From DASYLJ01 sp964432595 (GTDB lineage: Bacteria; Desulfobacterota; Binatia; DP-6): DNA of 64,000 nucleotides. A program made the translations under genes and the position numbers. This document shows positions 1 through 8,107 of this stretch, piece by piece. Position 1 is the first letter of the stretch. Every line of letters begins with the position of its first letter. The DNA lies in NCBI GenBank assembly GCA_964432595.1, contig CAYSOF010000028.1:18632-82631 (forward strand), read 5' to 3'. The notes under the pieces are model-generated. The model made no database searches and was not told the origin of the DNA. It saw only the letters and a program-made list of their open reading frames with translations.

Positions 1-1
1 C

Positions 2-1480
2 GCGGCGCCGCGGCTGCCGGACGCCTGGATGGCGCATCTCGCCGCGGCGGACGTCACCTGGGCCTTCGGCGGACGCGGGCGGCGCGAGGCATGCCTCGCC
101 GCCGTGCGCGACGTCGTCGAGCAGTCGCTCGCGAGCCAGCTGCTCGTCGCCGAGATCGGCCGCTCGCTCGTGGCAACGGGGCGTCTCGCGGCGATCGTGC
201 TGCACGAGGACGTGACGCCGCCGGTCCGTGCGCTGCTGGCCGCGACGCGCGCCGCGGGCGTGCCGAGCATCCACCTGCCGCACGGCGTGTACGCGCGCGA
301 GCGGCTCGTCGGCGCGGACGTGCACGGCGTGCTGCACGCCGACCTGGTCGCCGTCGGCGGCAGCGCGCAGCGCGCGTGGTTCCTCTCGCGCGGCATCGCG
401 CCGGATCGCATCGTCGTCACCGGCAACCCGGCCTGGGACCGCCACTGCGGCGTGCGGCGCGACGCCTTCCCGTCGCTCCACCTGCGACCGGGGCCCGTCG
501 CGACGATCGCGACGTCGTGGATCGGCGCCGACTCCGCGCATCGGAGCCACGTCGAGCGGCTGCACGCGCGCATGACGGATGCCGCGCTGGGCGCGGTGAC
601 GCGGCTGCGCCGGACGCGGCCGGACCTGCGTCTCGTGCTCCGCCCGCACCCGAGCGCGCCGCTCGACAGCCACGCGGCGCTCATGCGGCGGGCCGCGGCG
701 ACGGGCGCCGCGCCCGATCTGATCGAGTGCGGCGACGGCACCGCGCTGCTCGCGCAGACCGACGTGCTCGTCACGCTCCCGTCGTCGATCGCCGTCGAGG
801 CGATCCTGCTCGGCACGCCCGTCGTGTCGCCGGGCTTCGAGTACGAGGCCGGCGCGGTGCGCTCGTGCGACGTCGATCCGGAGGCCGTGGCGGCGGCGAT
901 GGCCGCGGCGCTCGACGACGCCGACGGCGGGTTCGCGGCGCGGCGCGCGGCGTTCGCCGCGGCGTACGACGGCCCGGCCGACGGCCGTGCCGGCGAGCGC
1001 GTCCTCGCGCTCATCGACGACCTCGTGGCGCGCCGGACCGCGGCGCGTGCGCCCGACCGGCTCGACCATGCGCGCGCCCTCGCGTCGGCCGCGCGGTGGA
1101 GCGACGTGGCCGATGCGCTCGACGGCGACGCCCGGCCCGAGGCGCTCTGCCTGCGCGCCGACGCGCTCGCTCGTCTGGGGCGCGCGAGCGAAGCCGAGCC
1201 GTGCTTCCGCGCCGCGGTCGCGGCGGGGGCGGGCGCTGCGACGCATGCGAGCCTGGGCCTCCTCCTGCTCGAGCGGGGCGCGCACGCCGAGGCGGAGACG
1301 ATGCTGCGCGGCGCCGCCGCGCTCGATGCGGCCTCGGACCTCGCCTGGTGTGGGCTCGGCGTGCTCGCCGCGCTGCGGGGCGACGTCGCCGGCGCGGTCC
1401 CGCTGCTCGAGCGGGCGCTCGCGATCAACCCCGCGAACCCCGACGCGCGCGGCGCGCTCGACGCGCTGCGCGGGCGCTGA
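2..1480 (+). CDS. GT-B-like glycosyltransferase with C-terminal TPRs (5' end outside window)
   Basis: The frame is open to the left edge, so the gene is 5'-truncated. The visible part resembles the middle and end of the glycosyltransferase-like protein at 2091-3431: both have an LPHG/VPHG loop, a GNPxWD/GVPxFD loop, a basic HPS segment (RPHPSAP) and an S-[ST]-x-A-x-EA helix near the end of the catalytic part. By that alignment roughly 80 N-terminal residues lie outside the window. The signatures recall capsule-polysaccharide/CDP-glycerol-type GT-B enzymes. The last ~140 residues are helical TPR-like repeats ending in ALAINPANPDARGAL, a layout seen in protein O-glycosylation enzymes. It converges on the minus-strand operon with a 4-bp gap. 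Donor and acceptor cannot be told from sequence. Confidence 0.6.
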   Translation, partial: AAPRLPDAWMAHLAAADVTWAFGGRGRREACLAAVRDVVEQSLASQLLVAEIGRSLVATGRLAAIVLHEDVTPPVRALLAATRAAGVPSIHLPHGVYARERLVGADVHGVLHADLVAVGGSAQRAWFLSRGIAPDRIVVTGNPAWDRHCGVRRDAFPSLHLRPGPVATIATSWIGADSAHRSHVERLHARMTDAALGAVTRLRRTRPDLRLVLRPHPSAPLDSHAALMRRAAATGAAPDLIECGDGTALLAQTDVLVTLPSSIAVEAILLGTPVVSPGFEYEAGAVRSCDVDPEAVAAAMAAALDDADGGFAARRAAFAAAYDGPADGRAGERVLALIDDLVARRTAARAPDRLDHARALASAARWSDVADALDGDARPEALCLRADALARLGRASEAEPCFRAAVAAGAGAATHASLGLLLLERGAHAEAETMLRGAAALDAASDLAWCGLGVLAALRGDVAGAVPLLERALAINPANPDARGALDALRGR

Positions 1481-1484
1481 GCGA

Positions 1485-2090
1485 CTACCGGGTGCGGGCG
1501 CCGCGCGTGAGCAGCCCGGCGCAGAGCTCCCAGATGCCCTGCAGCCCGAAGTAGATGACGCCGAAGGCGATCGGGCGCCACGGCTCGTCGATCCAGAGTC
1601 CCTTCGACGTGAACCCCTGGGCCGCCACCACCGCGGGCGTGATCCCGAGCGGCGGCACCGGCGGGAGGACGGTGGCGAGGCACCCGAACAGGTAGCAGGC
1701 GACGCCGACGGCCCATCCGGCCGCCACGCTGTCCGTCTGGTCCTCCGCCGGCATCGGCCCGAGGAGGAGCGGCGTGCAGCGGTTCAGCGTCAGCAGCAGC
1801 ATCGCCTGCACCGGCCACCACGTGCCGAAGCTGAGCCCGAACGCGGCGGCGAAGAGCAGGTAGAAGAACGTGAGCCCGCCGACCATCGCGAGCTTCGTCG
1901 CCTGCGTGCCGTCGCTGTAGACGATGAAGCCCATGAAGCCCGCCGAGTGCACGACCAGGAACTCGAGCAGCATGATCAGCACCAGGTGCGAGACCATCGT
2001 CGCGCCGAACGTGTTCGGCGCGAGCCACGTGACGAGGAACGCGCCGGCTGCGAGGAAGTCCGGCAGCGCAGAAAAGACCGCGCCCAGCAT
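1485..2090 (-). CDS. polytopic membrane protein, unknown function
   Basis: A 201-residue protein made almost entirely of hydrophobic segments: about six membrane spans, with short loops such as YSDGTQATK and the longer MPAEDQTDS loop. There is no signal peptide and no recognised catalytic motif. It is the last gene of the minus-strand operon that starts at 7914, and its ATG directly abuts the stop codon of the upstream glycosyltransferase gene, so co-translation is likely. A role as a membrane partner for the modification enzymes upstream is possible but unsupported. The family was not recognised. Confidence 0.6.
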   Translation of the reverse strand: MLGAVFSALPDFLAAGAFLVTWLAPNTFGATMVSHLVLIMLLEFLVVHSAGFMGFIVYSDGTQATKLAMVGGLTFFYLLFAAAFGLSFGTWWPVQAMLLLTLNRCTPLLLGPMPAEDQTDSVAAGWAVGVACYLFGCLATVLPPVPPLGITPAVVAAQGFTSKGLWIDEPWRPIAFGVIYFGLQGIWELCAGLLTRGARTR

Positions 2091-3431
2091 TCAGCAGGGC
2101 GCGGTATGACCGAGATCGCCCGTGCCGGCAACGCGGGGCCGGCGCCCCTGGGCGGCGAGCCGGAGCGCCAGGGTCGCCACGCGCTGCGCCGAGAGCCCGT
2201 CGTCGGCGAACGTGTAGCGCGCGATCGTGTCGGCGCGCCGCGCCTCCACCTGTGCGCGCACCGCCGGATCGAACAGCGCCGGCCCGATGGTCCGTGCGAC
2301 GTCGTCGGGCGTGGCCGCGGTGAGGATCGCCGTGTCGGCGCCGTAGAGGTCGTGGACGCACGCCGGTTCGGACGGCACGCTCAGCGTCGTGCGATGCGCG
2401 ATCGTCGCCTCGAGCGCCATCGTCGAGTTGATGCAGACGACGAGGTCGGCCATCGCGATCCAGGGCAGGGGATCGCCGCCCACGAACGCGACCTCGTCGA
2501 GCCCCTCCTCGCGGCAGAGCTGCTGATACGCCGCGAGCACGTGCGGCCAGCCGTCGCCCGTGGTCTCGCTGGGATGGAACTTGACGACGAGCCGCGGCGG
2601 CGGCGTGCCGGCCGTGCGGACGCCGCGCAGCACGCCGCGGACGATGTCGACCAGGTTGACCGCGTACGCCCGGGCGTGCGCCGACACCCATTCCACCCAC
2701 GTCGTGCCGAAGACGACGAGCGGGCGCGCCGGGTCGAGGCCGCGTGCGGCGCGCACGTCGGCGGCGCGCATCTGGCGGAGCGCGGGCAGCAGGTCGAAGC
2801 GCGGCACGCCGGTGACGACGACGCGCTCCGCAGGCTCGCCGTCGGCGGCATACGCGGCGCGCGAGAACTCGCCGGGGGCGGCCACGACGTCGGCATAGAT
2901 GGCGCTCGACGTCCCGGGCATCACCACGCCGCGCACGGGCGCGAAGATGCCGTGCGGCACGTGCAGCGACGGCACGCCCGCGCGGCCGAGCACGGCCAGC
3001 AGCGCGCGCGCGGTCGGGAGCATGTCGAAGCCGAGCACGGCGGCGCGGAGGTCGTACGACGCGACGAGGTGGCGGCCGAGCGCCGCGCCGGTGGCGCCAT
3101 GGCCGGCGATCCGTGCGAGGGCCTCGAGAAGCTGCGCGCGACGTCGCGGGTTCGGTGCGCCGCCGCTCCGCGGCAGCAGCGCGCGGGCGATCTCGGCCTG
3201 ACGCTCGTCGGTCGCCACCAGCGCCGCCGCGCGACGGGTGGCGTCGGCGACGGCGTCGCCCGCGCCGATCGTCACGGTCTCGTGCGGCAGGCCGGCTTCG
3301 CGCGCGGCCGCGATCATCGGTGGGTCGGTGAGCACGAGGAGATGGCGGCCCCCGTCCGACAGGAACGGGAGCATGCGAGCGGTCACCGGGCTGTTGAAGC
3401 CCAGGACGAGGATGGCGGCGCGGCGGCTCAT
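2091..3431 (-). CDS. GT-B-like glycosyltransferase (capsule/CDP-glycerol-transferase-like fold)
   Basis: 446 residues from an ATG that overlaps the upstream stop codon as ATGA. The N-terminal third looks like a Rossmann-type lobe (AAILVLGFNSP). The C-terminal lobe has VPHGIF, TGVPRFD, VVKFHPSE and INSTMALEA, the same set of loops as the truncated gene at the left edge of the window. These are signatures of GT-B-fold enzymes related to UDP-GlcNAc 2-epimerase and polysaccharide transferases. No TPR tail is present here. It lies between a zinc-ribbon protein and a membrane protein in the operon headed by two radical SAM genes. Its acceptor may be flagellin or a surface glycan, inferred only from the shared promoter architecture. 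Confidence 0.6.
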   Translation of the reverse strand: MSRRAAILVLGFNSPVTARMLPFLSDGGRHLLVLTDPPMIAAAREAGLPHETVTIGAGDAVADATRRAAALVATDERQAEIARALLPRSGGAPNPRRRAQLLEALARIAGHGATGAALGRHLVASYDLRAAVLGFDMLPTARALLAVLGRAGVPSLHVPHGIFAPVRGVVMPGTSSAIYADVVAAPGEFSRAAYAADGEPAERVVVTGVPRFDLLPALRQMRAADVRAARGLDPARPLVVFGTTWVEWVSAHARAYAVNLVDIVRGVLRGVRTAGTPPPRLVVKFHPSETTGDGWPHVLAAYQQLCREEGLDEVAFVGGDPLPWIAMADLVVCINSTMALEATIAHRTTLSVPSEPACVHDLYGADTAILTAATPDDVARTIGPALFDPAVRAQVEARRADTIARYTFADDGLSAQRVATLALRLAAQGRRPRVAGTGDLGHTAPC

Positions 3432-3817
3432 GCGTCGTCTCCGGCGAGCACGTCGTCGAGGATCAGCGGCAGCAGCTCGGTGGCGCCGCAGGCGGCGAGG
3501 TCGACGCCGTCGACGGTCAGCGCGGCGCGGACGTCGGGCCGCGCGCACCAGCCGCGCACGGTGGCGGCGACGCGGGCGTTCATCGCGTCGGCGCCGTCGC
3601 GGCCGAGCGGCGGCAGCAGGCGATCGAGCGCGGCGGCGATCGCCGCGGGGCCGAGGGCGTCGGTGTGGCCGCAGCCCGGGCACGCGACGTCGACGACGAG
3701 CATCACGGCGGGCAAAACCACCACGTGCCGCGCGGCGCAGCGCGGGCAGGCGAGGGTCAGGCGATGGTCGCGGTACGAGACGCCGACCGCGATCACCTCG
3801 TCCGCGGACCGCGGCAC
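3428..3817 (-). CDS. small zinc-ribbon protein, unknown function
   Basis: About 129 residues if translation starts at the GTG two bases after the methyltransferase stop; no ATG fits well, and upstream in-frame sequence is arginine-rich shadow of the neighbouring gene. The central part has two CxxC knuckles, LACPRC and VACPGCGH, separated by about 18 residues, a typical zinc ribbon. A helical C-terminal domain of about 70 residues follows, ending in acidic residues. It overlaps the next gene by 4 bp. It is one of two zinc-ribbon proteins in this operon, which suggests partners or adaptors for the SAM-dependent enzymes, but the function is unknown. Confidence 0.55.
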   Translation of the reverse strand: MPRSADEVIAVGVSYRDHRLTLACPRCAARHVVVLPAVMLVVDVACPGCGHTDALGPAAIAAALDRLLPPLGRDGADAMNARVAATVRGWCARPDVRAALTVDGVDLAACGATELLPLILDDVLAGDDA

Positions 3818-3819
3818 GA

Positions 3820-4596
3820 TCAGCCTCGGCGCGCGAGCGCGCGCGGCCCGAGGTCGATGGTGGGGACGGGCGGCTCCGCTTCGCCCACGTCGGCGAGGAC
3901 GCGGGCCGCGTGCGCGACGTCGTCGGGGTCGACGGGACGGCGCAGCTCGCGCTCCTCGCGCAGCGGGAAGGCGTCGGCCAGCGGCAGCTTCCGGTAGAGC
4001 GTCGTGCGCGCGCAGTTCCACTCGTCGCCGTCGTGGTGCACCAGGCTCGCCTGCTCGCGCAGGAGCCCGGTGGCATCGAGGAGCGGCTTCACGTCCGCTT
4101 TCCACGTGCGGAGCCGCGGCTCGTAGCGATACGCGACGCTGTAGGGCCGGCGCGGCGCGTATTCGCTGATCACGAGCCAGTCGCCGCAGACGCGGACCGC
4201 TTCGCCGAGCGTCTGCAGGAGCTGCGCCGGTTCGATCCAGTGGAGCACGCTGCGGATCACGACCAGGTCGAAGCTGTCGGTCTCGAAGGGCAGGGCCGAC
4301 GCGTCGGCCGCCACGAACTCGTACTCCGGGAACGCCTCGGCCAGGAGCTCGACCGTGTGCGGCGAGCGCTCGACGCCGACGGCGCGGCGCGCGAGATGCC
4401 GGTGCGCCAGCCAGCGCAGGTTGTTCCCGGCGCCGCAGCCGAGGTCGAGGATGCGTCCGCCGCGGACGTCGATCGGGGCACGCGCCAGCAGCTCGACGAG
4501 GTACGACGTGGGCGGCAGCGCGCGCAGGTCGCGCCCGCGGAAGTTGCGGTCGAAGAAGCGGCGGCCCTCGTCGCGCCAGAAGCTCCGCGCGTCCAT
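3820..4596 (-). CDS. class I SAM-dependent methyltransferase
   Basis: 258 residues from the ATG that gives MDARSFWRDE. Motif I of class I methyltransferases is clear at residues 50-57 (LDLGCGAG), followed by the acidic VGVER loop that binds the ribose, an AADASALPF motif II, and DLVVIRSVLHWI typical of the UbiE/COQ5-like Methyltransf_11 group. The C-terminal part is extended and unusual. Coupled within 2 bp to both neighbours in the operon led by the radical SAM genes. The acceptor could be a sugar, a lipid or a protein side chain; glycan O- or N-methylation would fit a surface-modification locus. Confidence 0.75.
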   Translation of the reverse strand: MDARSFWRDEGRRFFDRNFRGRDLRALPPTSYLVELLARAPIDVRGGRILDLGCGAGNNLRWLAHRHLARRAVGVERSPHTVELLAEAFPEYEFVAADASALPFETDSFDLVVIRSVLHWIEPAQLLQTLGEAVRVCGDWLVISEYAPRRPYSVAYRYEPRLRTWKADVKPLLDATGLLREQASLVHHDGDEWNCARTTLYRKLPLADAFPLREERELRRPVDPDDVAHAARVLADVGEAEPPVPTIDLGPRALARRG

Positions 4597-4598
4597 CG

Positions 4599-4985
4599 TC
4601 AGCTTCCCGTCGCTCCGGCGCCGGCGCAGCTCGGGCAGACGAGCGCCGTGCGGCGCTCCGGATCGAGGCTCCACGTGCTGCGCGCGACCGGCCGGAGCAC
4701 GTCGAGATTGCCGCACACCTCGCACGCCTCGCGCTCGCCGGTGTCGACGTAGCCGGCGCCGGTGTCGCGCGCGACGCTGCCCTCGCGGCCGTTCGTCATG
4801 ATGCTGCGCAGCTCGCGCAGCGCGCGTGATTCGGGCGGCGCCGCGGACTTGGCACGTTTCGCCGCGCCGTCGCGCTCGGCGGCCAGGCGCGCGGCGCGCG
4901 GGCTCGTGTGGCTCTCGCGCACGTGGGCGGCGAGCGCCGGCAGGTTCTCGGCTTCGACGGGGCAGTGGCTGCAGCGAACCGACAT
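4599..4985 (-). CDS. C2H2 zinc-finger plus zinc-ribbon protein
   Basis: 128 residues. The N-terminus spells a classical finger, C5-X2-C8-X12-H21-X4-H26, with the expected core leucine before the first histidine. The middle is basic and alanine-rich. The C-terminus carries a second metal site of the form CEVC...CPSC, a zinc ribbon. Start chosen at the ATG giving MSVRCSHC because the finger begins at residue 5. It is cotranscribed with radical SAM, methyltransferase and glycosyltransferase genes. C2H2 fingers of this spacing are uncommon in bacteria outside the Ros/MucR group, which this does not otherwise resemble. DNA, RNA or protein binding are all possible. Confidence 0.6.
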   Translation of the reverse strand: MSVRCSHCPVEAENLPALAAHVRESHTSPRAARLAAERDGAAKRAKSAAPPESRALRELRSIMTNGREGSVARDTGAGYVDTGEREACEVCGNLDVLRPVARSTWSLDPERRTALVCPSCAGAGATGS

Positions 4986-4999
4986 GGCGTCTCCGTTCG

Positions 5000-6466
5000 T
5001 CAGAGGCCCGCCGCGGCGGCGCCCGGCAGGATGCGGTTGTGGTAGCCGTTCAGCTCGTCCATCAGGTCGCTGCGCAGCCGGACGAGCTCGCGTGCGCGCC
5101 AGTGGTCGGTGTCGAGCTGGCCCTCGTAGTAGCTGAAGTGCGCGAGGTCGACGCCCTGGATGAGGCCGCGCTCGAGCGCGGTGTCGTACAGGCGCGTGCC
5201 GGCGATCGGCGTCGCGATGCTGAACCAGAAATGGTCGACGCCGAGCCGCTTGAGCTTGCGCGCGTAGGCGACCGTGTCGTTGATGTCGTCGCGCGTCTCC
5301 TCGGGCAGGCCGATCACGAACGCGGCGCCGACGCGGAGCCCCGCCTGCTTCATCAGGGCCACGCTGGCGTCGACGTCGCGCAGGTCGAACTTCTTGTCGA
5401 CCACCTCGTCGAGGATGCGTTGGTTGCCGCTCTCGGGCGTGATCCAGATGACGTCGAAGCCGGCGCGCTTCATCTGCCGGAGCATGTGCAGGTCGAAGAG
5501 GTCGGCCCGGAAGTTGCGCGCGTAGAGCTTGAGGCCGTACTCGCGCTCGGCGATCAGGTCGAACAGACGATGTGCCCGGCGGACGTTCAACGTGAGGTTG
5601 TCGTCCTCGAACATGATGCCGTCGATGCGATAGTCGGCCACCCAGCGGTCCATCTCGGCGAGCACGTTCTCCGGGCTGCGCACGCGGAACGTGCGCTGGC
5701 TCATGAACGGCACGCTGCAGAAGCTGCAGTTGTAGGTGCAGCCGCGCGACGTGATCATCTTGACGATGCGGCCCTCGGCGGCGGTGTTGAAGTACCGCTC
5801 CATCGGCAGCAGGTCGAAGGCGGGGAAGGCGATCGTGTCGAGGTCCTCGACGAAGCCCGGCGGCTGGAGAACGGGCTCGCCCGCCGCGTCGCGGAAGCAC
5901 ACGCCGGCGATGCGCGGGCGGCGCTCGCCGCGGGCCAGCGCGTCGACGAGCGCGGGGAACGCCTGCTCGCCCTCGCCCCACACGACGTAGTCGATCGCGG
6001 GGTCGGACAGCGTCTCGCGCTGCTGGCCGCTCGGATGCGTGCCGCCGAGCACCGTGACGACGTCGGGATTCGCGGCCTTCGCGCGCCGGCAGATCTCGTG
6101 GCTCACGAGCGCGACGCTCGTGAAGATCGCGCTCACGCCGAGCACGTCGGGCTCGAAGGCGTCGATGCGCGCCATCACCTCGTCGACGGTGAGGCCGACG
6201 GTGAAGCTGCCCTCCGCGAAGGGCGCGCCGAGCGGCGCGCGGCGCGCGAAGCCCGCGCTGACGCGCTGGACGGTGAACGGCTCGCGCGTCGGACGCTCGG
6301 CGCCCTCGACGAAGCCCTCTTCGAGCGCGTCGCAGACGGCGACCTCGTGGCCGGCGGCGCGGAGCGCCGACGCCAGATAGGCGACGCCGAGCGGCTGGCC
6401 GACGCTGATGAAGCCGACGGTCGCCTCGGTGGCGACGCTGGGCGGAAAGACCAGGAGGACCCGCAT
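5000..6466 (-). CDS. B12-binding domain radical SAM protein (second copy)
   Basis: 488 residues. The N-terminal ~190 residues form a B12-binding-like Rossmann domain (MRVLLVFPPS start, GGTHPS at 141-146, WGEGE at ~163). The radical SAM cluster motif is C243-x3-C247-x2-C250 (CTYNCSFC), followed by the EDDN and TPESGN segments of this family. Such enzymes carry out cobalamin-dependent methylations or other radical chemistry on lipids, sugars or peptides. The ATG overlaps the upstream stop codon by one base (TGATG). It is a diverged tandem paralogue of the next gene upstream. The substrate is not predictable. Confidence 0.8.
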   Translation of the reverse strand: MRVLLVFPPSVATEATVGFISVGQPLGVAYLASALRAAGHEVAVCDALEEGFVEGAERPTREPFTVQRVSAGFARRAPLGAPFAEGSFTVGLTVDEVMARIDAFEPDVLGVSAIFTSVALVSHEICRRAKAANPDVVTVLGGTHPSGQQRETLSDPAIDYVVWGEGEQAFPALVDALARGERRPRIAGVCFRDAAGEPVLQPPGFVEDLDTIAFPAFDLLPMERYFNTAAEGRIVKMITSRGCTYNCSFCSVPFMSQRTFRVRSPENVLAEMDRWVADYRIDGIMFEDDNLTLNVRRAHRLFDLIAEREYGLKLYARNFRADLFDLHMLRQMKRAGFDVIWITPESGNQRILDEVVDKKFDLRDVDASVALMKQAGLRVGAAFVIGLPEETRDDINDTVAYARKLKRLGVDHFWFSIATPIAGTRLYDTALERGLIQGVDLAHFSYYEGQLDTDHWRARELVRLRSDLMDELNGYHNRILPGAAAAGL

Positions 6467-7914
6467 CAGTTCGACTCCACCGGCTTGTCGTTGCCGAAGC
6501 CGTAGCCGGGCTTGAGCTTCTTGTAGCGGTACTTCTCCTCGGCCTTCTTGCGCTGCTGGGCGTCGAAGCGCGCGCGCACCTCGGTGATGATCTTCGTCAC
6601 CTCGTCGCGGGGGATGTCGCGGCGGAAGAGCATGCCGTCGTTCTTCGTGGTGACGGTGCTCCAGTCGGGATCGTCGCCGATGTAGCCGAGCTCGCGCGCC
6701 TGCCGGTACAGGTCGGTGCCGGGCAGCGGCGTCGCCACCGACAGCATGACGCTGACGGGGTCGATCTCCTCCATCAGCTGCACGGTGTCGAGCATCTGCG
6801 AGAGCGTCTCGTCGGGCAGGCCGATCATGAACTGCGACGACAGCGTGACGCCGTGCCGCGCCATGATCTCGGCCGCGCGGCGGACGTCGTCCGACGTGAA
6901 GCCCTTCTTCATCTTCTTGAGGATCTCGTCGTTGCCGCTCTCGACGCCGATCGCGATCGCGACGCAGCCCGCGGCTTTCATGTGCGCGACGATCGCGTCG
7001 TCGAGCAGCTCGGGGCGCGTGTTCACCACCCAGCGGAAGTGGCCGTCCCAGCTGCGCGCCATGATGGCGTCGCACAGCTCGTGCACGAGCTTGTGGTTCG
7101 TCGTGAACGTGTCGTCCTGGAAGCTGAAGAACTCGGTGCCCCACGTCGCCTGCGTCTCGGCCATCTCGGCGACGACGTTGGCGGGCGTGCGCCAGCGCAT
7201 CTTGCGGCTCCACACCGTCGGGCTCGAGCAGAACGTGCAGCGGTACGGACAGCCGCGGGAGAAGAGCACGGTGCAGTACGCGTCCGGCTCCATCAGCTCG
7301 GGGAAGAGGATCAGGTCCTTCGCAGGGAAGGGGAAATCGTCGAGCTGCGGGTGGTTCGCGCGCGGCGCGTTGCCGACGATGCGGCCGTCGGCCGTCTTCC
7401 ACGAGATGCCGGCGACGTCGGCGACGCCGCGGCCGCCGTCGATCGCCGCGACGAGATCGCGGAACGTCACCTCGCCCTCGCCGTGGACGAACACGTCCAC
7501 GCCGTCGTGCTTGACGTCACCGGGGACGAGCGTCGGATGCGGGCCGCCGATCACGGTCGTGACGCCGGGGAACAGCTCCTTCGCGATCCGCGCGGCCCGC
7601 AGCGCGCTGTCGAATGACGCGGTGCGCGCCTGGATGCCGACCAGGTCGGGCCGGAAGTCCGCCATGACCTGACGGACCTCGGACCACACCTCGTGGTTCG
7701 GGTCTTTCACGAGCGACAGGTAGTTCTGGTACCCGTCCATCTCGAGGTCGTACTGGTTGAGCTCGCCGCTCGGCTGCAGATCGGGGTTGTAGACGGCGAC
7801 GTCGTGCGCGTCCCGCACCATGGCGGCGCAGTACGTGAGCCCGAGGCTCGCGTATGGCTGGTTCGCGTTCTTCTGGAAGCGGTACCAGGGTGGGTCCATC
7901 AACAGGATGCGCAT
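6466..7914 (-). CDS. B12-binding domain radical SAM protein (first gene of operon)
   Basis: 482 residues starting MRILLMDPPW, preceded at a good distance by GGAGG on the minus strand; a longer in-frame start 99 bases upstream would include the promoter and was rejected. B12-binding domain at ~1-165 (GGPHPT 123-128, HGEGE at ~144). Radical SAM motif C222-x3-C226-x2-C229 (CPYRCTFC), then FQDDTF and IGVESGND. The C-terminus is very basic (RKKAEEKYRYKKLKPG). It heads the seven-gene minus-strand operon and has a clear -24/-12 promoter at 7938-7954 with a predicted leader of about 14 bases. It may methylate or rearrange a sugar or side chain used in surface modification. Confidence 0.82.
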   Translation of the reverse strand: MRILLMDPPWYRFQKNANQPYASLGLTYCAAMVRDAHDVAVYNPDLQPSGELNQYDLEMDGYQNYLSLVKDPNHEVWSEVRQVMADFRPDLVGIQARTASFDSALRAARIAKELFPGVTTVIGGPHPTLVPGDVKHDGVDVFVHGEGEVTFRDLVAAIDGGRGVADVAGISWKTADGRIVGNAPRANHPQLDDFPFPAKDLILFPELMEPDAYCTVLFSRGCPYRCTFCSSPTVWSRKMRWRTPANVVAEMAETQATWGTEFFSFQDDTFTTNHKLVHELCDAIMARSWDGHFRWVVNTRPELLDDAIVAHMKAAGCVAIAIGVESGNDEILKKMKKGFTSDDVRRAAEIMARHGVTLSSQFMIGLPDETLSQMLDTVQLMEEIDPVSVMLSVATPLPGTDLYRQARELGYIGDDPDWSTVTTKNDGMLFRRDIPRDEVTKIITEVRARFDAQQRKKAEEKYRYKKLKPGYGFGNDKPVESN

Positions 7915-7937
7915 CGAGCCTCCGTCCGTGGCGAGGG

Positions 7938-7954
7938 CAGCAAGGTGCGTGCCG
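7938..7954 (-). promoter_or_regulatory. sigma-54 (-24/-12) promoter of the radical SAM operon
   Basis: Read on the minus strand the site is CGGCACGCACCTTGCT: GG and GC separated by exactly 10 bases, with the CAC and TT contexts of the consensus. The predicted transcript start is near 7928, leaving about 14 bases that include GGAGG before the ATG at 7914. The dyad at 8028-8041 is centred about 106 bp upstream of that start. Confidence 0.75.
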
Positions 7955-8027
7955 CAGCGTGCCGCGCCGCTGTGCACAGCGGTTGGGCGTGCTGCCTCCA
8001 CGACGGGCGGCAAGTGCTGCCGGTCGT

Positions 8028-8041
8028 GTCAGACGGCTGAC
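8028..8041. promoter_or_regulatory. FleQ-box-like enhancer dyad (copy A)
   Basis: GTCAGACGGCTGAC, an inverted repeat of GTCA-N6-TGAC form, lies between two divergent sigma-54 promoters. Its centre is about -106 from the radical SAM operon start and about -75 from the start of the gene at 8108, within the normal range for sigma-54 activators. Eleven of its 14 bases are identical to copies at 18837 and 45569. Confidence 0.65.
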
Positions 8042-8083
8042 CAGAGATGTACGATCCGTCGCGATCGTTGAACGACCGAGGAC

Positions 8084-8099
8084 TGGCACGTCCCCTGCA
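8084..8099 (+). promoter_or_regulatory. sigma-54 (-24/-12) promoter of the CgeB-like gene
   Basis: TGGCACGTCCCCTGCA: GG and GC are separated by 10 bases and the -24 half matches the full TGGCACG consensus. The predicted +1 (about 8110) falls on the ATG at 8108, implying a leaderless or nearly leaderless transcript. Confidence 0.7.
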
Positions 8100-8107
8100 A
8101 ATGCCGC

